64,000 bases of DNA from Nemophila menziesii (taxonomy: Eukaryota; Streptophyta; Magnoliopsida; Boraginales; Hydrophyllaceae). Below are positions 10,781-21,428 of the stretch, in pieces (the stretch's first letter is position 1; every line of letters starts with the position of its first letter). The position numbers were made by a program, and so were the translations under genes. The DNA lies in the NCBI GenBank assembly GCA_029959085.1, contig JARWIR010000001.1:69812899-69876898 (forward strand). Direction: 5' to 3'. The notes under the pieces were generated by a model. It was not told where the DNA came from. It did not search any database and worked only from the letters and a program-made list of their open reading frames with translations.

Positions 10781-10898
10781 AAGTTTGGCCTAGTGGTTAG
10801 GTTACTCCGCAGAAACCAAGGGGTCCTGAAATCGAATCTCATTGGAGTCAAAATGACTCCGAATCCAAAGTGGCTCTCTCATATATTCAGAAAAAAAA
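10781..10898 (+). mobile_element. tRNA-derived SINE copy 2
   Basis: A-box-like TGGCCTAGTGGTTAGGTTACTC and B-box-like AAATCGAATCTC are followed by AATCCAAAGTGGCTCTCTCA and an A-tail. The 3' part matches the copy at 3447-3542, so the two define one SINE family. It lies just behind the LINE tail at 10740. Confidence 0.72.
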
Positions 10899-10955
10899 AC
10901 CTATAGACCCATCGAAATCTTTTAATTAAGGTGGGATGTAACTTTTGTCTGAATT

Positions 10956-11524
10956 AAGGATGGCAATGGTTACGGTTAAAAACCGAAAACCGGTGATAAC
11001 CAAACCGATTAAAAACCGAATTATCTAACAGTGGTCAAAACCATTAGGTTATGGTTTTGAAAAGTGAAACCAATGGTTAAAACCGTTAGGTTATGGTTTT
11101 ATATAAAAATAAATCCGAATAACCGAAAACCGTTTATTATCATATATGTTTTCATATTCTAAAATAATTTAGGGTAAATTAAATATATTAAAAAGCTAAA
11201 ATTAAAATCCAAACACTAGATTTAACCAATTAATTAATAAAAATGCAATTTAATCAAAGATCAACACAATATTTTATATACCTCGACTATTTTTCTTATA
11301 TGTGTGGTTTGATTTTATGAAAATTAATATATATATTAAATTATCATTTGGATATGGTTACAATCCGCAAAACCGTTTAAAAAACCAAAACCGATAATGC
11401 GGTTATGGTTTTGAAATGTGTAACCGATGGTTAAAATCGTTAGGATATAGTTTTTAATAAAATAAACGGTTATGGTTATGGTTTTTGATATTTTTGCAAA
11501 AAACCGAACCGTTGCCATCCCTAT
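10956..11524. mobile_element. hAT-like MITE (569 bp)
   Basis: Imperfect terminal inverted repeats (left AAGGATGGCAATGGTTACGG, right end read inversely ATAGGGATGGCAACGGTTCGG) are flanked by a perfect 8-bp direct duplication, TCTGAATT, at 10948-10955 and 11525-11532. Eight-base target duplications and GGATGGCAA-type ends are typical of non-autonomous hAT elements. Both arms are filled with short AACCGAAAACCG / GGTTATGGTTTT repeats, and the centre is very AT-rich. No transposase frame is present. Confidence 0.82.
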
Positions 11525-11642
11525 TCTGAATTCACACAAATTGGTATTGTATTCCGGAAGTTTTAGTACACTCTAGCCTACTCTAACCTACCTACTCTTA
11601 CATCAACTCTTATAAATTCTTTTGGGCTTTCAAAATATTTAG

Positions 11643-11883
11643 AACTAACCAGTTGGGTTAGCTCAACTTTTTGGTCTTGCTATTTTTCTAACACTTAAAA
11701 AAGAGGTTTAGGATTCGAATCTTCTCCCTAACAGGTATAAAGTGAAAGATACAAGTCACGGACCCCTCCCTAAAATCCCAGTTCTGATTTACCTAAGATA
11801 TGCATAAGGAGACTTATATATTATTGTGGGATTAGTCGTGGTGCGCGCAAGCTAGCTCGAACCACACCCGTACCCAAAAAAAT
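11643..11883 (+). mobile_element. tRNA-derived SINE of a second family
   Basis: The head has an A-box-like GTTGGGTTAGCTCAAC and a B-box-like AGGATTCGAATCTTC. The 3' half ends in GTGGTGCGCGCAAGCTAGCT, then ACCACACCCGTACCC and an A-tract. A GGTGCGCGCAAGCT block near the 3' end is characteristic of a widespread plant SINE group (Au/TS-like). It is clearly different from the two SINE copies at 3.4 and 10.8 kb. Confidence 0.7.
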
Positions 11884-11949
11884 TTAAACGTACACAATCC
11901 ATTTTTATATATCTCTATTTTTTCATAAGTCATTTACAAAATATATATA

Positions 11950-12350
11950 TTGCATTTGATTTGTCATTAACTTAGCTCCTATCTTAACCAACCAATTTGT
12001 ACTCACAATACTTTTCGGTAGATATGATTCACCTCAATATTATCGTTTATATGCAATATGTCCACATGATCCAACCATAATGTATTGGACCAATTCTCAA
12101 AATCTATATCACCTTTTACTATCACATACAACTTCATCGATTAAGTGTCAATGTAGAATCTTTAATGCCTACTCATTGTCATCTTGAGCCCAAAGTAGAG
12201 TGCACACAACTCTGACATGGTCTCTGATTCCACCATGCAAGTCCCTGCAAAACCACTTAAAAATATATTATTTATATCAAAAAATAATTCATATATACAA
12301 GTCGTTGTAAGCTTAACCCCCAACAACTGGTTATTCCTATCTAACAAGAC
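11950..12350 (-). pseudogene. Retroelement RNase H fragment
   Basis: Minus-strand translation gives GFAGTCMVESETMSELCALYFGLKMT near 12165-12260, followed after stops by ENWSNTLWLDHVDIL and NHIYRKV near 11990-12080. This is the order of the middle and end of a LINE-type RNase H domain: the glutamate of an AELxAL-like motif, then the helix, then the HxxREAN-like segment. Stops and a lost aspartate motif show it is dead. Confidence 0.6.
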
Positions 12351-12377
12351 AAATTTTCTGAAAGACCACTAATTCAT

Positions 12378-13823
12378 TGTTGATGTCTTTGTCCCTGATA
12401 TCTTGTCTTTTGTGATATAATTTAATACTTTTGAGCATAATTTTGGGTTGTTATGAGATTTAAAGTTGGGATTTATCTCTTAATTATAGCATATTTTGAG
12501 TTCTTAACTATTATTTGAGATTTAACGAATTCTAGAGCAATTTGAGATATTTCATGTTTAAATGTGTAGCTCTTAAAACATGGAGAATGCAAGAATGTAA
12601 AGGTCAAGTTAGGACTGAAAAATCTAAGGAAATGCCCAAGATGAGTGAAAAAGAGACCAAGTTATGTCAAGAAGTCAAAAGAGTCAATAGATTCAAAGTC
12701 CCAAAACTGGAAAAAAATTTGTCAATTTAGAAAAATCACGACAATTATTCTAAGCATACCCTTTGGAAAAATATATCCCTTGGAGCCTAGTACACGTGAG
12801 AATAATTATAAATCGATTATGAGTTGAGACAAAGAAGATATGAATGTTTTAGCAAGACGACTTAGTTGTCCAGTTTTAGCAAAAAATTCCACGGGCCACT
12901 TTTGACTAGTTTTGGGCCCTGGACTTAAACCTCTGAATTTTAGTAGTATATATTTTGTTTTCATCTTTTCACACACGTGTTACTTATTATTTACTTTCAG
13001 AACAAGAGAGGAGCAAGGAGAACAATGCTGGAAGCAAAACAACACAATATAACACTATTGTAATTCATTCTTTTTCTTGTAACTCTTTAACTATATCTTC
13101 ATTTTAATTTTAATTTCTAGTAGGATCTATATTCTTAGTTAGTCTGAAATGATGTATGATGAACCCTAACTTTAAGGATTAGGGCTTTTGTTTGATTTTG
13201 GGGGTTTTCTTAATTAGTGTCTAAATTGATTATATTTTATATTATCTTATATTGTGTCCATATTTTATTGGTCTTAAGTTATAAAGTACAACTAGAATGG
13301 GGGGGGGGGTTTATAGGTGGATATAGATAATATGAGTTTATAATATTTATTGAATCGAAATATCTTACAAATATACATAGTCGTTGCATGGGAAAAATCA
13401 ACAAGTGCCTAACAGATTTGTAGGTCTATCCGGAAATAATTCATAGATTTAGAGGGTACCCACCTAATTTACTCAGAATAGGTTTAGGAGGCGATTAGAA
13501 TCTTGGTTAATATAATAGTTATACATTTTTCTTCATCAACTTAAGTTCACTTTTATTGGTTTTTGGTGATTTAAATCATCCCGAGATAGCTTATATCCAT
13601 TGTTTCATCTCGTATTGCTACATTATCCTTTACTTTCATTTAATTTCTTTTTCGTCCTTTAATTTTTGTTAGTTAGTATAAGTTTCACCTCATTTAATCA
13701 TATTACATATTTTATTATAGCGACAACTATCTTATTTGAATTCGATTAAATACGCGTTTTTAGTCCATCGATCCCTGTGGAGTATGAACTTTACTTACTT
13801 TTTATTACTTGGCGACTCGTACA
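12378..13823 (+). repeat. Probable LTR (Ty3-gypsy type), solo or remnant
   Basis: The stretch begins TGTTGATGTCTTTGTCCC and ends in GATCCCTGTGGAGTATGAAC and TTACTTGGCGACTCGTACA, a 3' end common in plant gypsy LTRs. The middle has AGAGGAGCAAGGAG and ATGATGAACCCTAACTTTAAGG blocks like the transcribed part of other such LTRs. No coding sequence lies inside, and I could not confirm a target duplication, so the limits are approximate. Confidence 0.5.
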
Positions 13824-15060
13824 TGACGTCTCCCTATTTGTGATGAATTAATCTAGGTTGAAGACGTCATTTTCGGTGTATTTAGGAATTTAATTATATT
13901 TATTATTTTAGAGTGTATTTGGTTTAATTGCTTGTTAATTGTGAAGCTTTAAAGATATATGGTAATTAATTAGATGCCAAATCAATTCTAAGAGATAAGA
14001 GAAAGAAGATAATGATGGAAATTGGAGATAAAGGAAGTAAAAGATAAAATAGGAAAGAAAAAGTTGTCAAGTAAATCTGAATTTCAGCAGCTACGTCCAT
14101 TAAATTGATCATAACTCAAAAACGGATGGAAATTTTGAAGAATGGTCTGAAGCAAAAGTGTAGAGCTTTCCGAGACAATCAGTTTTGATAGACTTACTGT
14201 TTGTTTTCCTTGCGAATGCATGCATATATGATTACCTTAATAGTAGTTATATGGTCACCCGGAATGGGTGTCTAATTATTGAAACACCATATAAACGTCT
14301 GGTGTGCGGTAGTGATCCTGACGGACTTGCTTAACTAGATAACCATTAGGGTTTGATTTAACCACCGATCATCATTAGAAGGCCAATCTCATCTAAGAAC
14401 CTAGTGGTGTAGGAACACCTTAGTTAAGTCCCCTCGTGATTGTGAGGTCGCCACCTATGTCCACCCGGAAGGGGGTTAGGAGGAATTTAGAATCCTGCTT
14501 ATTGCAATTCTACATAATTCTCCCTTACATTATTGGAATAGACAAGGCTAGTGGGGATTACTTGCTATATCTCGAGTTAAACTCTCATACTATCTTCTTC
14601 TCTTATTTACTAATCTGTCTTTAATTTATTTAGTTAATTTTCTTATTTACAAAAACCAGACAAAAATTCTATTTGTCTTTCATTTTATTGTGTATTATTA
14701 TTCTAGCTTTCTCATTTGCACTTGATATTTGCGTAAGTTTCTCTAACTTTCTTTGTTTCTGAGGAACGAATCTTATTTATCATTAAAACTTGCATACGAT
14801 CTGTGATACTTGCAGTGAGTAACCTGTTAGGCTAGGGTGTTTATTTGCACTTATTTTATCTATTATTTTATCACGCCTTAGGCAACATCAGTACACTTGC
14901 GAGGCGTAACCTCCCTTGCGTTAAGTTTATATCACATTTCAAGAGCTACCAAGTTTTTGGCGGCCGATTGTTAGACTAATTGTGTGTTTAGTATCATTCA
15001 GATTTGTGGTTCTTGGTTTTGTCTTTTTTAGATGATTCCAAAAGAATTCGCGTAAAATGA
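13824..15060 (+). repeat. Degenerate TGATGTCTCC-family LTR with start of internal region
   Basis: It starts TGACGTCTCCCTATTTGTGAT and follows the order of the complete LTR at 49361-50846: a GAAGCTTTAAAGATATATGG block, GCTACGTCC, AACTTGCATACGATCTG, then TTTATCACGCCTTAGG. It ends near 14951 with CTACCA and is followed by AGTTTTTGGCGGCCGAT, a decayed primer-site region. It is therefore an old 5' LTR plus about 100 bp of internal sequence, or a solo LTR with a deletion. Confidence 0.6.
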
Positions 15061-16419
15061 ATAACACAGAGATTATGAACGTGGTTCGTTGCCGATCTAA
15101 AATGAGAATTAGGTTTTTGAAATGAAAAAGTTGGTGGGTTAGGGTGGCGGGAGGAGAAGGGGGGAAGATGGGATGAATTTTTAGGGTTTCTAATTTAATG
15201 TGTATAATTTAGTATATATAGTAGTAAAAAAATAAATAGGGTTATAATTGGTAGTGGAAAATTGTGAGAAAATGAGCATATAATGTTAAATCTTATTTGT
15301 AACTTCTAGTAAAATAAATAAATTGGATGGGAATGCTTGGATAGAAGGAGTCACGAAGACTCGTTGAGTAAAAATCTCTAAAATAAACAATTTCTTATTT
15401 GTTTAGACTTGTTTATCTCTATAAACACATTACCCATCCAGTGTAGGACACACTCCATCCACATCAATTATGCATGAAAAATCCAGTTTAACTATAGAAA
15501 AACTATGTTGTTCATGAACATCTCGAGGTTTACTTCGAAAAATTTGTTTAACCTTCTTTGAAAAATATGTGTTAAACTTGAATATTGAGTTTAAAATTTT
15601 ACTTGTATTTAAACTTAGTTTATTTAAATTTGAAATTTAATAGAAACTATATTTATTCAATTTAATTTATTTTACAAATAAAATATCCGCGACATTCATA
15701 AATATATAAACAAATCTCAAATTTAACAAAAGCAAAACTAAAATGTCAAAATCCACACATGTAGACAAATTTGAACCCAAATAGCTAATTTTAGCGTTAC
15801 CTTAAACATTAAGTAGAGCAACCGTCCACAAAAGAATCATCTAGAAGAAAAATAAAATATTTTGGGTCAATGAATAAATATAGGCATCAAAGAAGTTCAA
15901 GCTTTCACACCTCTAAGTTACACCTCATCCGTCGGATCAAGCCACAAACTTCATCAGCAATGTGATCGATCACAGCCGCAAACCCAAGTGTAAAGACAAC
16001 CATCTTGCCACGTCAAGCCTCATGCCTTCACATGCGTAAATTGCATGAATAACTCTTGTAGTTTAGCAAAACTATAAAATTCCCCGTTAACTAAAAAAAA
16101 CTTGCAATTTTAAATATGTATGTCCAACTTAGTGCAAAATAGTTTATTTACTCAAAAAAAGAGAGGCAAGTGGAATAGTCAAAGGACTAAACTTTGACAA
16201 AAAGAAAAAAGAAAAACTTCATCCTTAACCATAAGAACATTAAGGATTATTAAGCACGCTTATTTAGAAAGATAGATGGTTTGATATTTTTTCTTCATTG
16301 CAGATTTTATTAAGAAATAAAAATAAATACAAATAGAAGAGAAATCGACCTATTATCAATAAATGTTACTATGTTTATACAATGTAGCAAAAAAATAAAA
16401 TATTATTTTCCATTAACTA
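15060..16419. other. Non-coding AT-rich stretch
   Basis: No gene, RNA or complete repeat is recognisable. There is a short G-rich run near 15130-15170 and otherwise AT-rich sequence leading to the Pack-MULE insertion. Confidence 0.35.
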
Positions 16420-16824
16420 ATCTATCTAGGGTAAAGCCCACGTGTGGCCCTCGATCTATACCCAAAGTGCGCGGTCCGCCCCTGATCTTCAAAATTACCC
16501 TTTTACGCCCCTTATCTTCACATTTTGTGACACCGTTAGCCCTTTTTCCATTTTTCTGTTAGTTGACCGTTAGTCAACGCCACTTGGCGCCACGTCAGTG
16601 CCACATCAGCGCCAACTCAGCACCTCTGTCTTCGTCAGCATCGTCCTAACTTTAAAAAAAAAAAAAACCTTTGAAGGTTTGAATTCTTCAAACCTTCAAC
16701 AATGGAGAAAAATCAAAAAATTAAATTAATTTCTTCAATCCACCCAATGGTGCACTCAATTGAAATAACCATAAATTAACTTCCTCTTTCAATTCCTTTT
16801 GTTAGAACCAACCTAACAAATTAT

Positions 16825-17175
16825 TTGACATCTGTCTTCAAAGACACGCTTCAATTGTTTGATCAACTTAAGCGCTGCTACTCCATTAAATTCAAACTCC
16901 AAACAACGCGCCGTGCCACACCATCTGCAAAAATTCCTACTGAAACCGTTGTAACCACACCCTCAGTTCCACATCAACCAAAATTCGAGGCCCAATTCGC
17001 CGCCTCTGAGACATCAATCGAACTACTCGATCCCACCATCACAACAAAAGTCGCCTGCCTTCATCGAATCATCACCCATCTCCAAAACCGCCTGCCTCCA
17101 CCCGCCACTGATCCTGCTAAATTCCGAGCGCCACTCATCTACTACCGAAGTTATATTTCTTTGCACTGCACCTGA
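16825..17175 (+). pseudogene. Unidentified open frame inside the Pack-MULE
   Basis: A 116-codon open stretch without an ATG at its start. It holds FKDTLQLFDQLKRCYSIKF and VACLHRIITHLQNRLPPPAT, rich in Thr, Pro and Ala. I do not recognise it. Given its place it is probably a third captured piece of a host gene, but it could be chance. Confidence 0.35.
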
Positions 17176-17277
17176 TTATCATCATCTAATCAGTACAATC
17201 ACTTCAAATTTAATGGATAATGATGAATTCGATGGCGATTTTACTTAAAACAAGAAGTATTCGATGAGTGTAAGTCT

Positions 17278-17682
17278 ATGTCCACAATATTCTACACTTG
17301 TGCAGAAGCCATCCCGGTTTTCCTCCAAGAACGTTATATTTTCATGAGAGAGACGGCTTATAATGCTTATCTTCGCTCATCCTATGTTCTCTCTAATTCA
17401 ATCATCTCCACCCCTTCTTTACTTCTCATCTCTTTAGTGTTTTCCGCCACCACGTTTTGGGCGGTGGGATTAGCCGGAGGCCTTTCTGGTTTCCTATTTT
17501 ACTTCTTATTCATGGTGGATTCGTTTTGGGTCGGGAGTTCATTTGTCACGTTCTTGTCAGGGATCATCTATAACGAAATGGTGGGATTCGCGATTGTTGT
17601 GGCTACTTTAGCGTATTTTGTTCTTTTCAGCGGGTTATACATTAGTAGAGATCGAATTCCATCTTACTGGATCAGACGATAA
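17278..17682 (+). pseudogene. Captured ABCG transporter transmembrane-domain fragment
   Basis: The 134-codon frame reads as the C-terminal half of the ABC2 membrane domain of a half-size ABCG (WBC-type) transporter. It contains [41 protein letters not shown] and [15 protein letters not shown], with three to four hydrophobic segments. The ATP-binding half (Walker A, signature, Walker B) is absent and the frame stops right after the fragment. The sequence is an uninterrupted exon-like piece inside Mutator-type ends, so it is a captured gene fragment rather than a gene. Confidence 0.82.
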
Positions 17683-17955
17683 TATATCAATAACATCAGT
17701 ATTAGTAAACCCTAAATCTCTGAAAAATATGAATTTGGGTTTGATGGTTTTCTCAAGATCGGCAGCGAGCACTTTAGGCACCTTTATCAAAGCTTTCTCT
17801 AAGTGGGCTTGTGAAAACCCATTTTCTTTAAGAAATGTTAATACAAAATCAGTTTTTTCTGGGGTTTTTAAATGTGAATGTAGAGATGCAACTTTTGAAG
17901 CAGATTCAAAAGAAAAATGGTGTTTGTTAATCAAGTATTTCAGAGACTTCAACAA
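17635..17955 (-). pseudogene. Captured mTERF-family fragment
   Basis: The minus-strand frame (106 aa) contains FESASKVASLHSHLKTPEKTD, VLTFLKENGFSQAHLEKALIKVPKVL and [20 protein letters not shown]. These are the N-terminal mTERF helical repeats of organelle transcription-termination-like proteins. It abuts the ABCG fragment tail to tail; the junction lies near 17665-17680, where the short sequence TGGATC could belong to either parent. A real mTERF protein has several more repeats, which are missing. It is a second captured fragment in the same Pack-MULE. Confidence 0.8.
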
Positions 17956-18387
17956 TGTTTTGGGGTTGATTTTGTTTAGTTGTAGAGTAAAAGAGTAGGG
18001 AAAATGAATAAGATTGATGGGGTTTGTGAAGATAAGAAGAAGGGTTATTGAAAGCGAAGGAGATGATGCTTAATTGATTTGAGTTTTTTGATTTTCCTCC
18101 ATTGTTGAAGGTTTGAATGCTTTAAACCTTCAAACTTTCAACGGTTTTTTTTAAAGTTAGGGACGATGCTGACGAAGACAGAGGCGGTGAGGCGGCGCTG
18201 AGGTGGTGATGACATGGCGCCATGTGGCGTTGACTAACGGTCAACTGACAGAAAAATGAAAAAAGGGCTAACGGTGTTACAAAAGGTGAAGATATGGGGT
18301 GTAAAAGGGTAATTTTGAGGATCAGGGGCGGACCGCGCACTTTGGGTATAGTTAGAGGGACACACGAGGGCTTTACCCATCTATCTA

Positions 18388-18780
18388 TCCAAATAAATCA
18401 ATGTTGTGTCTTAACACATTTTGCTAGAAAATCAACAATTTTATTTCAGGATCTATTAATATGGTTGACTTTTCAGGTAGAAAATTTAGAAAACCATATT
18501 ATGATCTCGCAAATAATTGGACAAATATTCTAATTTGTACATGACAAATTCATAATACCTTGGAATACTTTATGGTTATCAGACTCTTGTATTTCGTCTC
18601 AGCATGCAACCTAATGAAACCTAAGAGGTTTCATGCGTCACTTGATGCATCAAAGTTGTTTTGAATGCGATTCGTCGCATTGTAGATGATACTTCTTTGC
18701 TTGTTGGCTGATACATATAAAATACCAAACATTTCTCAAATATTTGTAAAAAAAGTATTATTAAACCAGCATACCTCGTC
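18388..18780. other. Non-coding stretch
   Basis: I see nothing recognisable between the Pack-MULE and the LINE debris. Confidence 0.3.
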
Positions 18781-19290
18781 ATCTTCTTAACTAAGTTGGA
18801 CTTAGATTGGTTGAGTTGTTGAGTCGTTCTCCTTTGGTTGTTATCTTATGACTCTGTAAAACCAGGTTTTCTAAAAAGATCCCGATCATCTTATTTGCTT
18901 TAAGATATATGATGTTTGGATTCCATGTTCCTTTGTTAAAAGATGTTGCATCTTTCCTTTTCAGATATTCCAATTTATGCATAGAATGAATTTAGGGATA
19001 ACTTTTGTATTTTCTCCATTCTTCGATTAACCTTGGGCAATGTTAATAATCCAGACGCCAATCGCCTGCTGCTTATTTGATTAAAAAAATCTTATTTGCA
19101 TTGCTGAAGAGTGATTATTTTCCAAAAATTGTTTTTATGTCCTAATGATGCATGATTACGTTGAATCGTATCTTTCAAGTCGTTAATATCATTATCGTGG
19201 AGAGAAATGAAGAAGAGTGTGTCATCTGCGAATAAGAGATGAGTAAGATGGTTTGATTATCAAGTGGCTAAACTTTCTCACTAAGTGAAG
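18780..19290 (-). pseudogene. LINE reverse transcriptase fragment
   Basis: Minus-strand translation near 19165-19260 gives HLLFADDTLFF followed by NDINDLKDTI. This is the FADD catalytic box of LINE reverse transcriptases with its downstream helix. The rest toward 18780 is broken by stops. The two aspartates are kept, but the domain is incomplete. Confidence 0.6.
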
Positions 19291-19739
19291 AGCCATAATG
19301 TATTATAAAAATGCACATCTCATGGTTTCTATTAGGACAAGTTCATTTGGCCTTTTAGCCAACATTGTGCTAACTATAGCAAAATATTTTGTTATGTTTA
19401 GTTAAAAGAAACCCCTTCTTAACCTTAGTTCCTTTCACACAATAGATAAGGATTTACTCAAAATATACGGTTTCCCTCCGTGAAACGTAAATTTATTTAT
19501 TTATTTCTTATAGATAATCCTTATGAATGTTTTATCTACTTAGAAGAATAAGTTTTTGAGGTAATGCTTCTCTCTTGATTTGTGCAAATTTTACCATAAA
19601 TAAGAGGATATTATTGAATATCTCTTCTTAAGGTGTGAGTAAGCTAGGAAAATGAATGGTTATCCCCTTTGCATTGTAATATTACCCCAAATTGTAAGAT
19701 AGATTGTAATCTTGGTTGATTTTCAAAATTTTATTTCGT

Positions 19740-20046
19740 TAGAAATGTAGCTATATCAAGATTTATTAGAATTACTAGTTGCTTATATAGCATTTGGATT
19801 GGAGCCTTAAACCAATTATCGATGAAATTAGAGGATGGATGAACCTCTTTACGCTTTGGAAAATTTCATATATTAGTAGAGAGCATAATTTTATAGCGGA
19901 TGCACTTGCTAAATGTTCCAGAAGGAACTTGGATATATCTGGATGGAATAATTTCTCAGTTGTTAGTTCGTTTATTTTTCTGTCGAAAATTTGTAACTCT
20001 AGATACTTGTAACGGTTTGTTCTTAAATTGTCAAAAAAAAAAAAAA
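19740..20046 (+). pseudogene. LINE RNase H 3' end with A-tail
   Basis: Open frame 19794-20012 reads WKISYISREHNFIADALAKCS, the last motif of the RNase H domain in plant LINEs (histidine, then aspartate of ADALAK). A 14-base A-tract follows at 20033-20046. Its right part was copied by the 667-bp tandem duplication. Confidence 0.65.
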
Positions 20047-21177
20047 GATTGCTAGGAACAAAGACGTAATTTATAACATCCCTATTTGCTATGACAAGTG
20101 TTTGGTTTTAAAAATTATCTTTTTGCAGATACCTCTTTATGACAAAGGATTTGTCAGCACAAGATTTTGTTCATGAGGTACAGATTGAGAATTCTAGAAT
20201 CACTCTCTCCTAGTATATTCCTCCAACACGAGGCACAACTAAGATCAATGTTGATACTATTTTTGTATTAAGAAAAGCAACTGAAACTGTCGTCATGCAA
20301 AATTGAAAAGAAAAGCTCTTGCATAGTTCTGCTCAAAGTATCTAAGCTTTCTCAGTTTCGAAATTGAAGTTAGGCAATTTTTAGAAGTACATTGCTTATT
20401 CGAACACCCCAAGATATTGGCTAATTATCTCGATTTAAATTTAATATAAGCCTTTTTAATTAAAACAAAAAAGAATAGCACGTAGAAATCACGATATTTT
20501 AGTTACTAAACCTCTTTACGCTTTGGAAAATTTCATATATTAGTAGAGAGCATAATTTTATAGCGGATGCACTTGCTAAATGTTCCAGAAGGAACTTGGA
20601 TATATCTGGATGGAATAATTTCTCAGTTGTTAGTTCGTTTATTTTTCTGTCGAAAATTTATAACTCTAGATACTTGTAACGGTTTGTTCTTAAATTGTCA
20701 AAAAAAAAAAAAAGATTGCTAGGAACAAAGACGTAATTTATAACATCCCTATTTGCTATGACAAGTGTTTGGTTTTAAAAATTATCTTTTTGCAGATACC
20801 TCTTTATGACAAAGGATTTGTCAGCACAAGATTTTGTTCATGAGGTACAGATTGAGAATTCTAGAATCACTCTCTCCTAGTATATTCCTCCAACACGAGG
20901 CACAACTAAGATCAATGTTGATACTATTTTTGTATTAAGAAAAGCAACTGAAACTGTCGTCATGCAAAATTGAAAAGAAAAGCTCTTGCATAGTTCTGCT
21001 CAAAGTATCTAAGCTTTCTCAGTTTCGAAATTGAAGTTAGGCAATTTTTAGAAGTACATTGCTTATTCGAACACCCCAAGATATTGGCTAATTATCTCGA
21101 TTTAAATTTAATATAAGCCTTTTTAATTAAAACAAAAAAGAATAGCACGTAGAAATCACGATATTTTAGTTACTAAA
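19844..21177. repeat. Tandem duplication, two 667-bp units
   Basis: Unit 1 (19844-20510) and unit 2 (20511-21177) are the same sequence; by eye I find a single substitution (TTTGTAAC against TTTATAAC) and equal 14-base A-tracts. The breakpoint shows short homology, AACCTC, at both ends. Each unit carries the end of a LINE RNase H, an A-tail, and a second degraded RNase H start (PPTRGTTKINVDT). Confidence 0.95.
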
Positions 21178-21321
21178 CCTCCTACTAACTATAGAATAAC
21201 TTTGCACGTATGCTAAACCAGGTGGACTATTTTGCAATTTACCATCTATACACCCTTACAAGAGCGAAGCAATTTTTTTTTTTTTTTTTTTTGGGTCGGG
21301 TAAACGGTTGTACAATTATGT

Positions 21322-21340
21322 CTATATATATATAAAAGCA
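21322..21340 (+). promoter_or_regulatory. TATA box of the GPX gene
   Basis: TCTATATATATATAAAAGC lies about 95 bases before the GPX start codon, on the coding strand. Position and sequence fit a plant TATA box with a short 5' leader. A 20-base T-tract and TTGGGTCGGG precede it. Confidence 0.6.
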
Positions 21341-21428
21341 TATTACAATACTCAATATTATCACAATCAAAGCGATTATCTTCATTTCTGAACCAACCCA
21401 TCTTAATTCTCTGCATACTTTATCTCCT

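Larger units (their letters stand above)
16429..18378. mobile_element. Pack-MULE (non-autonomous Mutator-like element)
   Basis: The two ends are inverted repeats of roughly 300 bp (16429 to about 16725 and 18378 back to about 18080), both starting GGGTAAAGCCC and sharing AAAGTGCGCGGTCCGCCCCT and CAAACCTTCAACAATGGAG. A perfect 9-bp target duplication, ATCTATCTA, flanks it (16420-16428 and 18379-18387). Long terminal inverted repeats plus a 9-bp duplication define Mutator-like elements. There is no transposase; instead the interior carries pieces of host genes (see 17278 and 17635), making it a Pack-MULE. It lies about 3 kb left of the GPX gene. Confidence 0.93.

Noticed and set aside
17278..17955. 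Functional ABCG transporter or mTERF genes
   Set aside because: Only small single-exon-like pieces are present, without ATP-binding domain or full repeats, and they lie inside Mutator-type ends.
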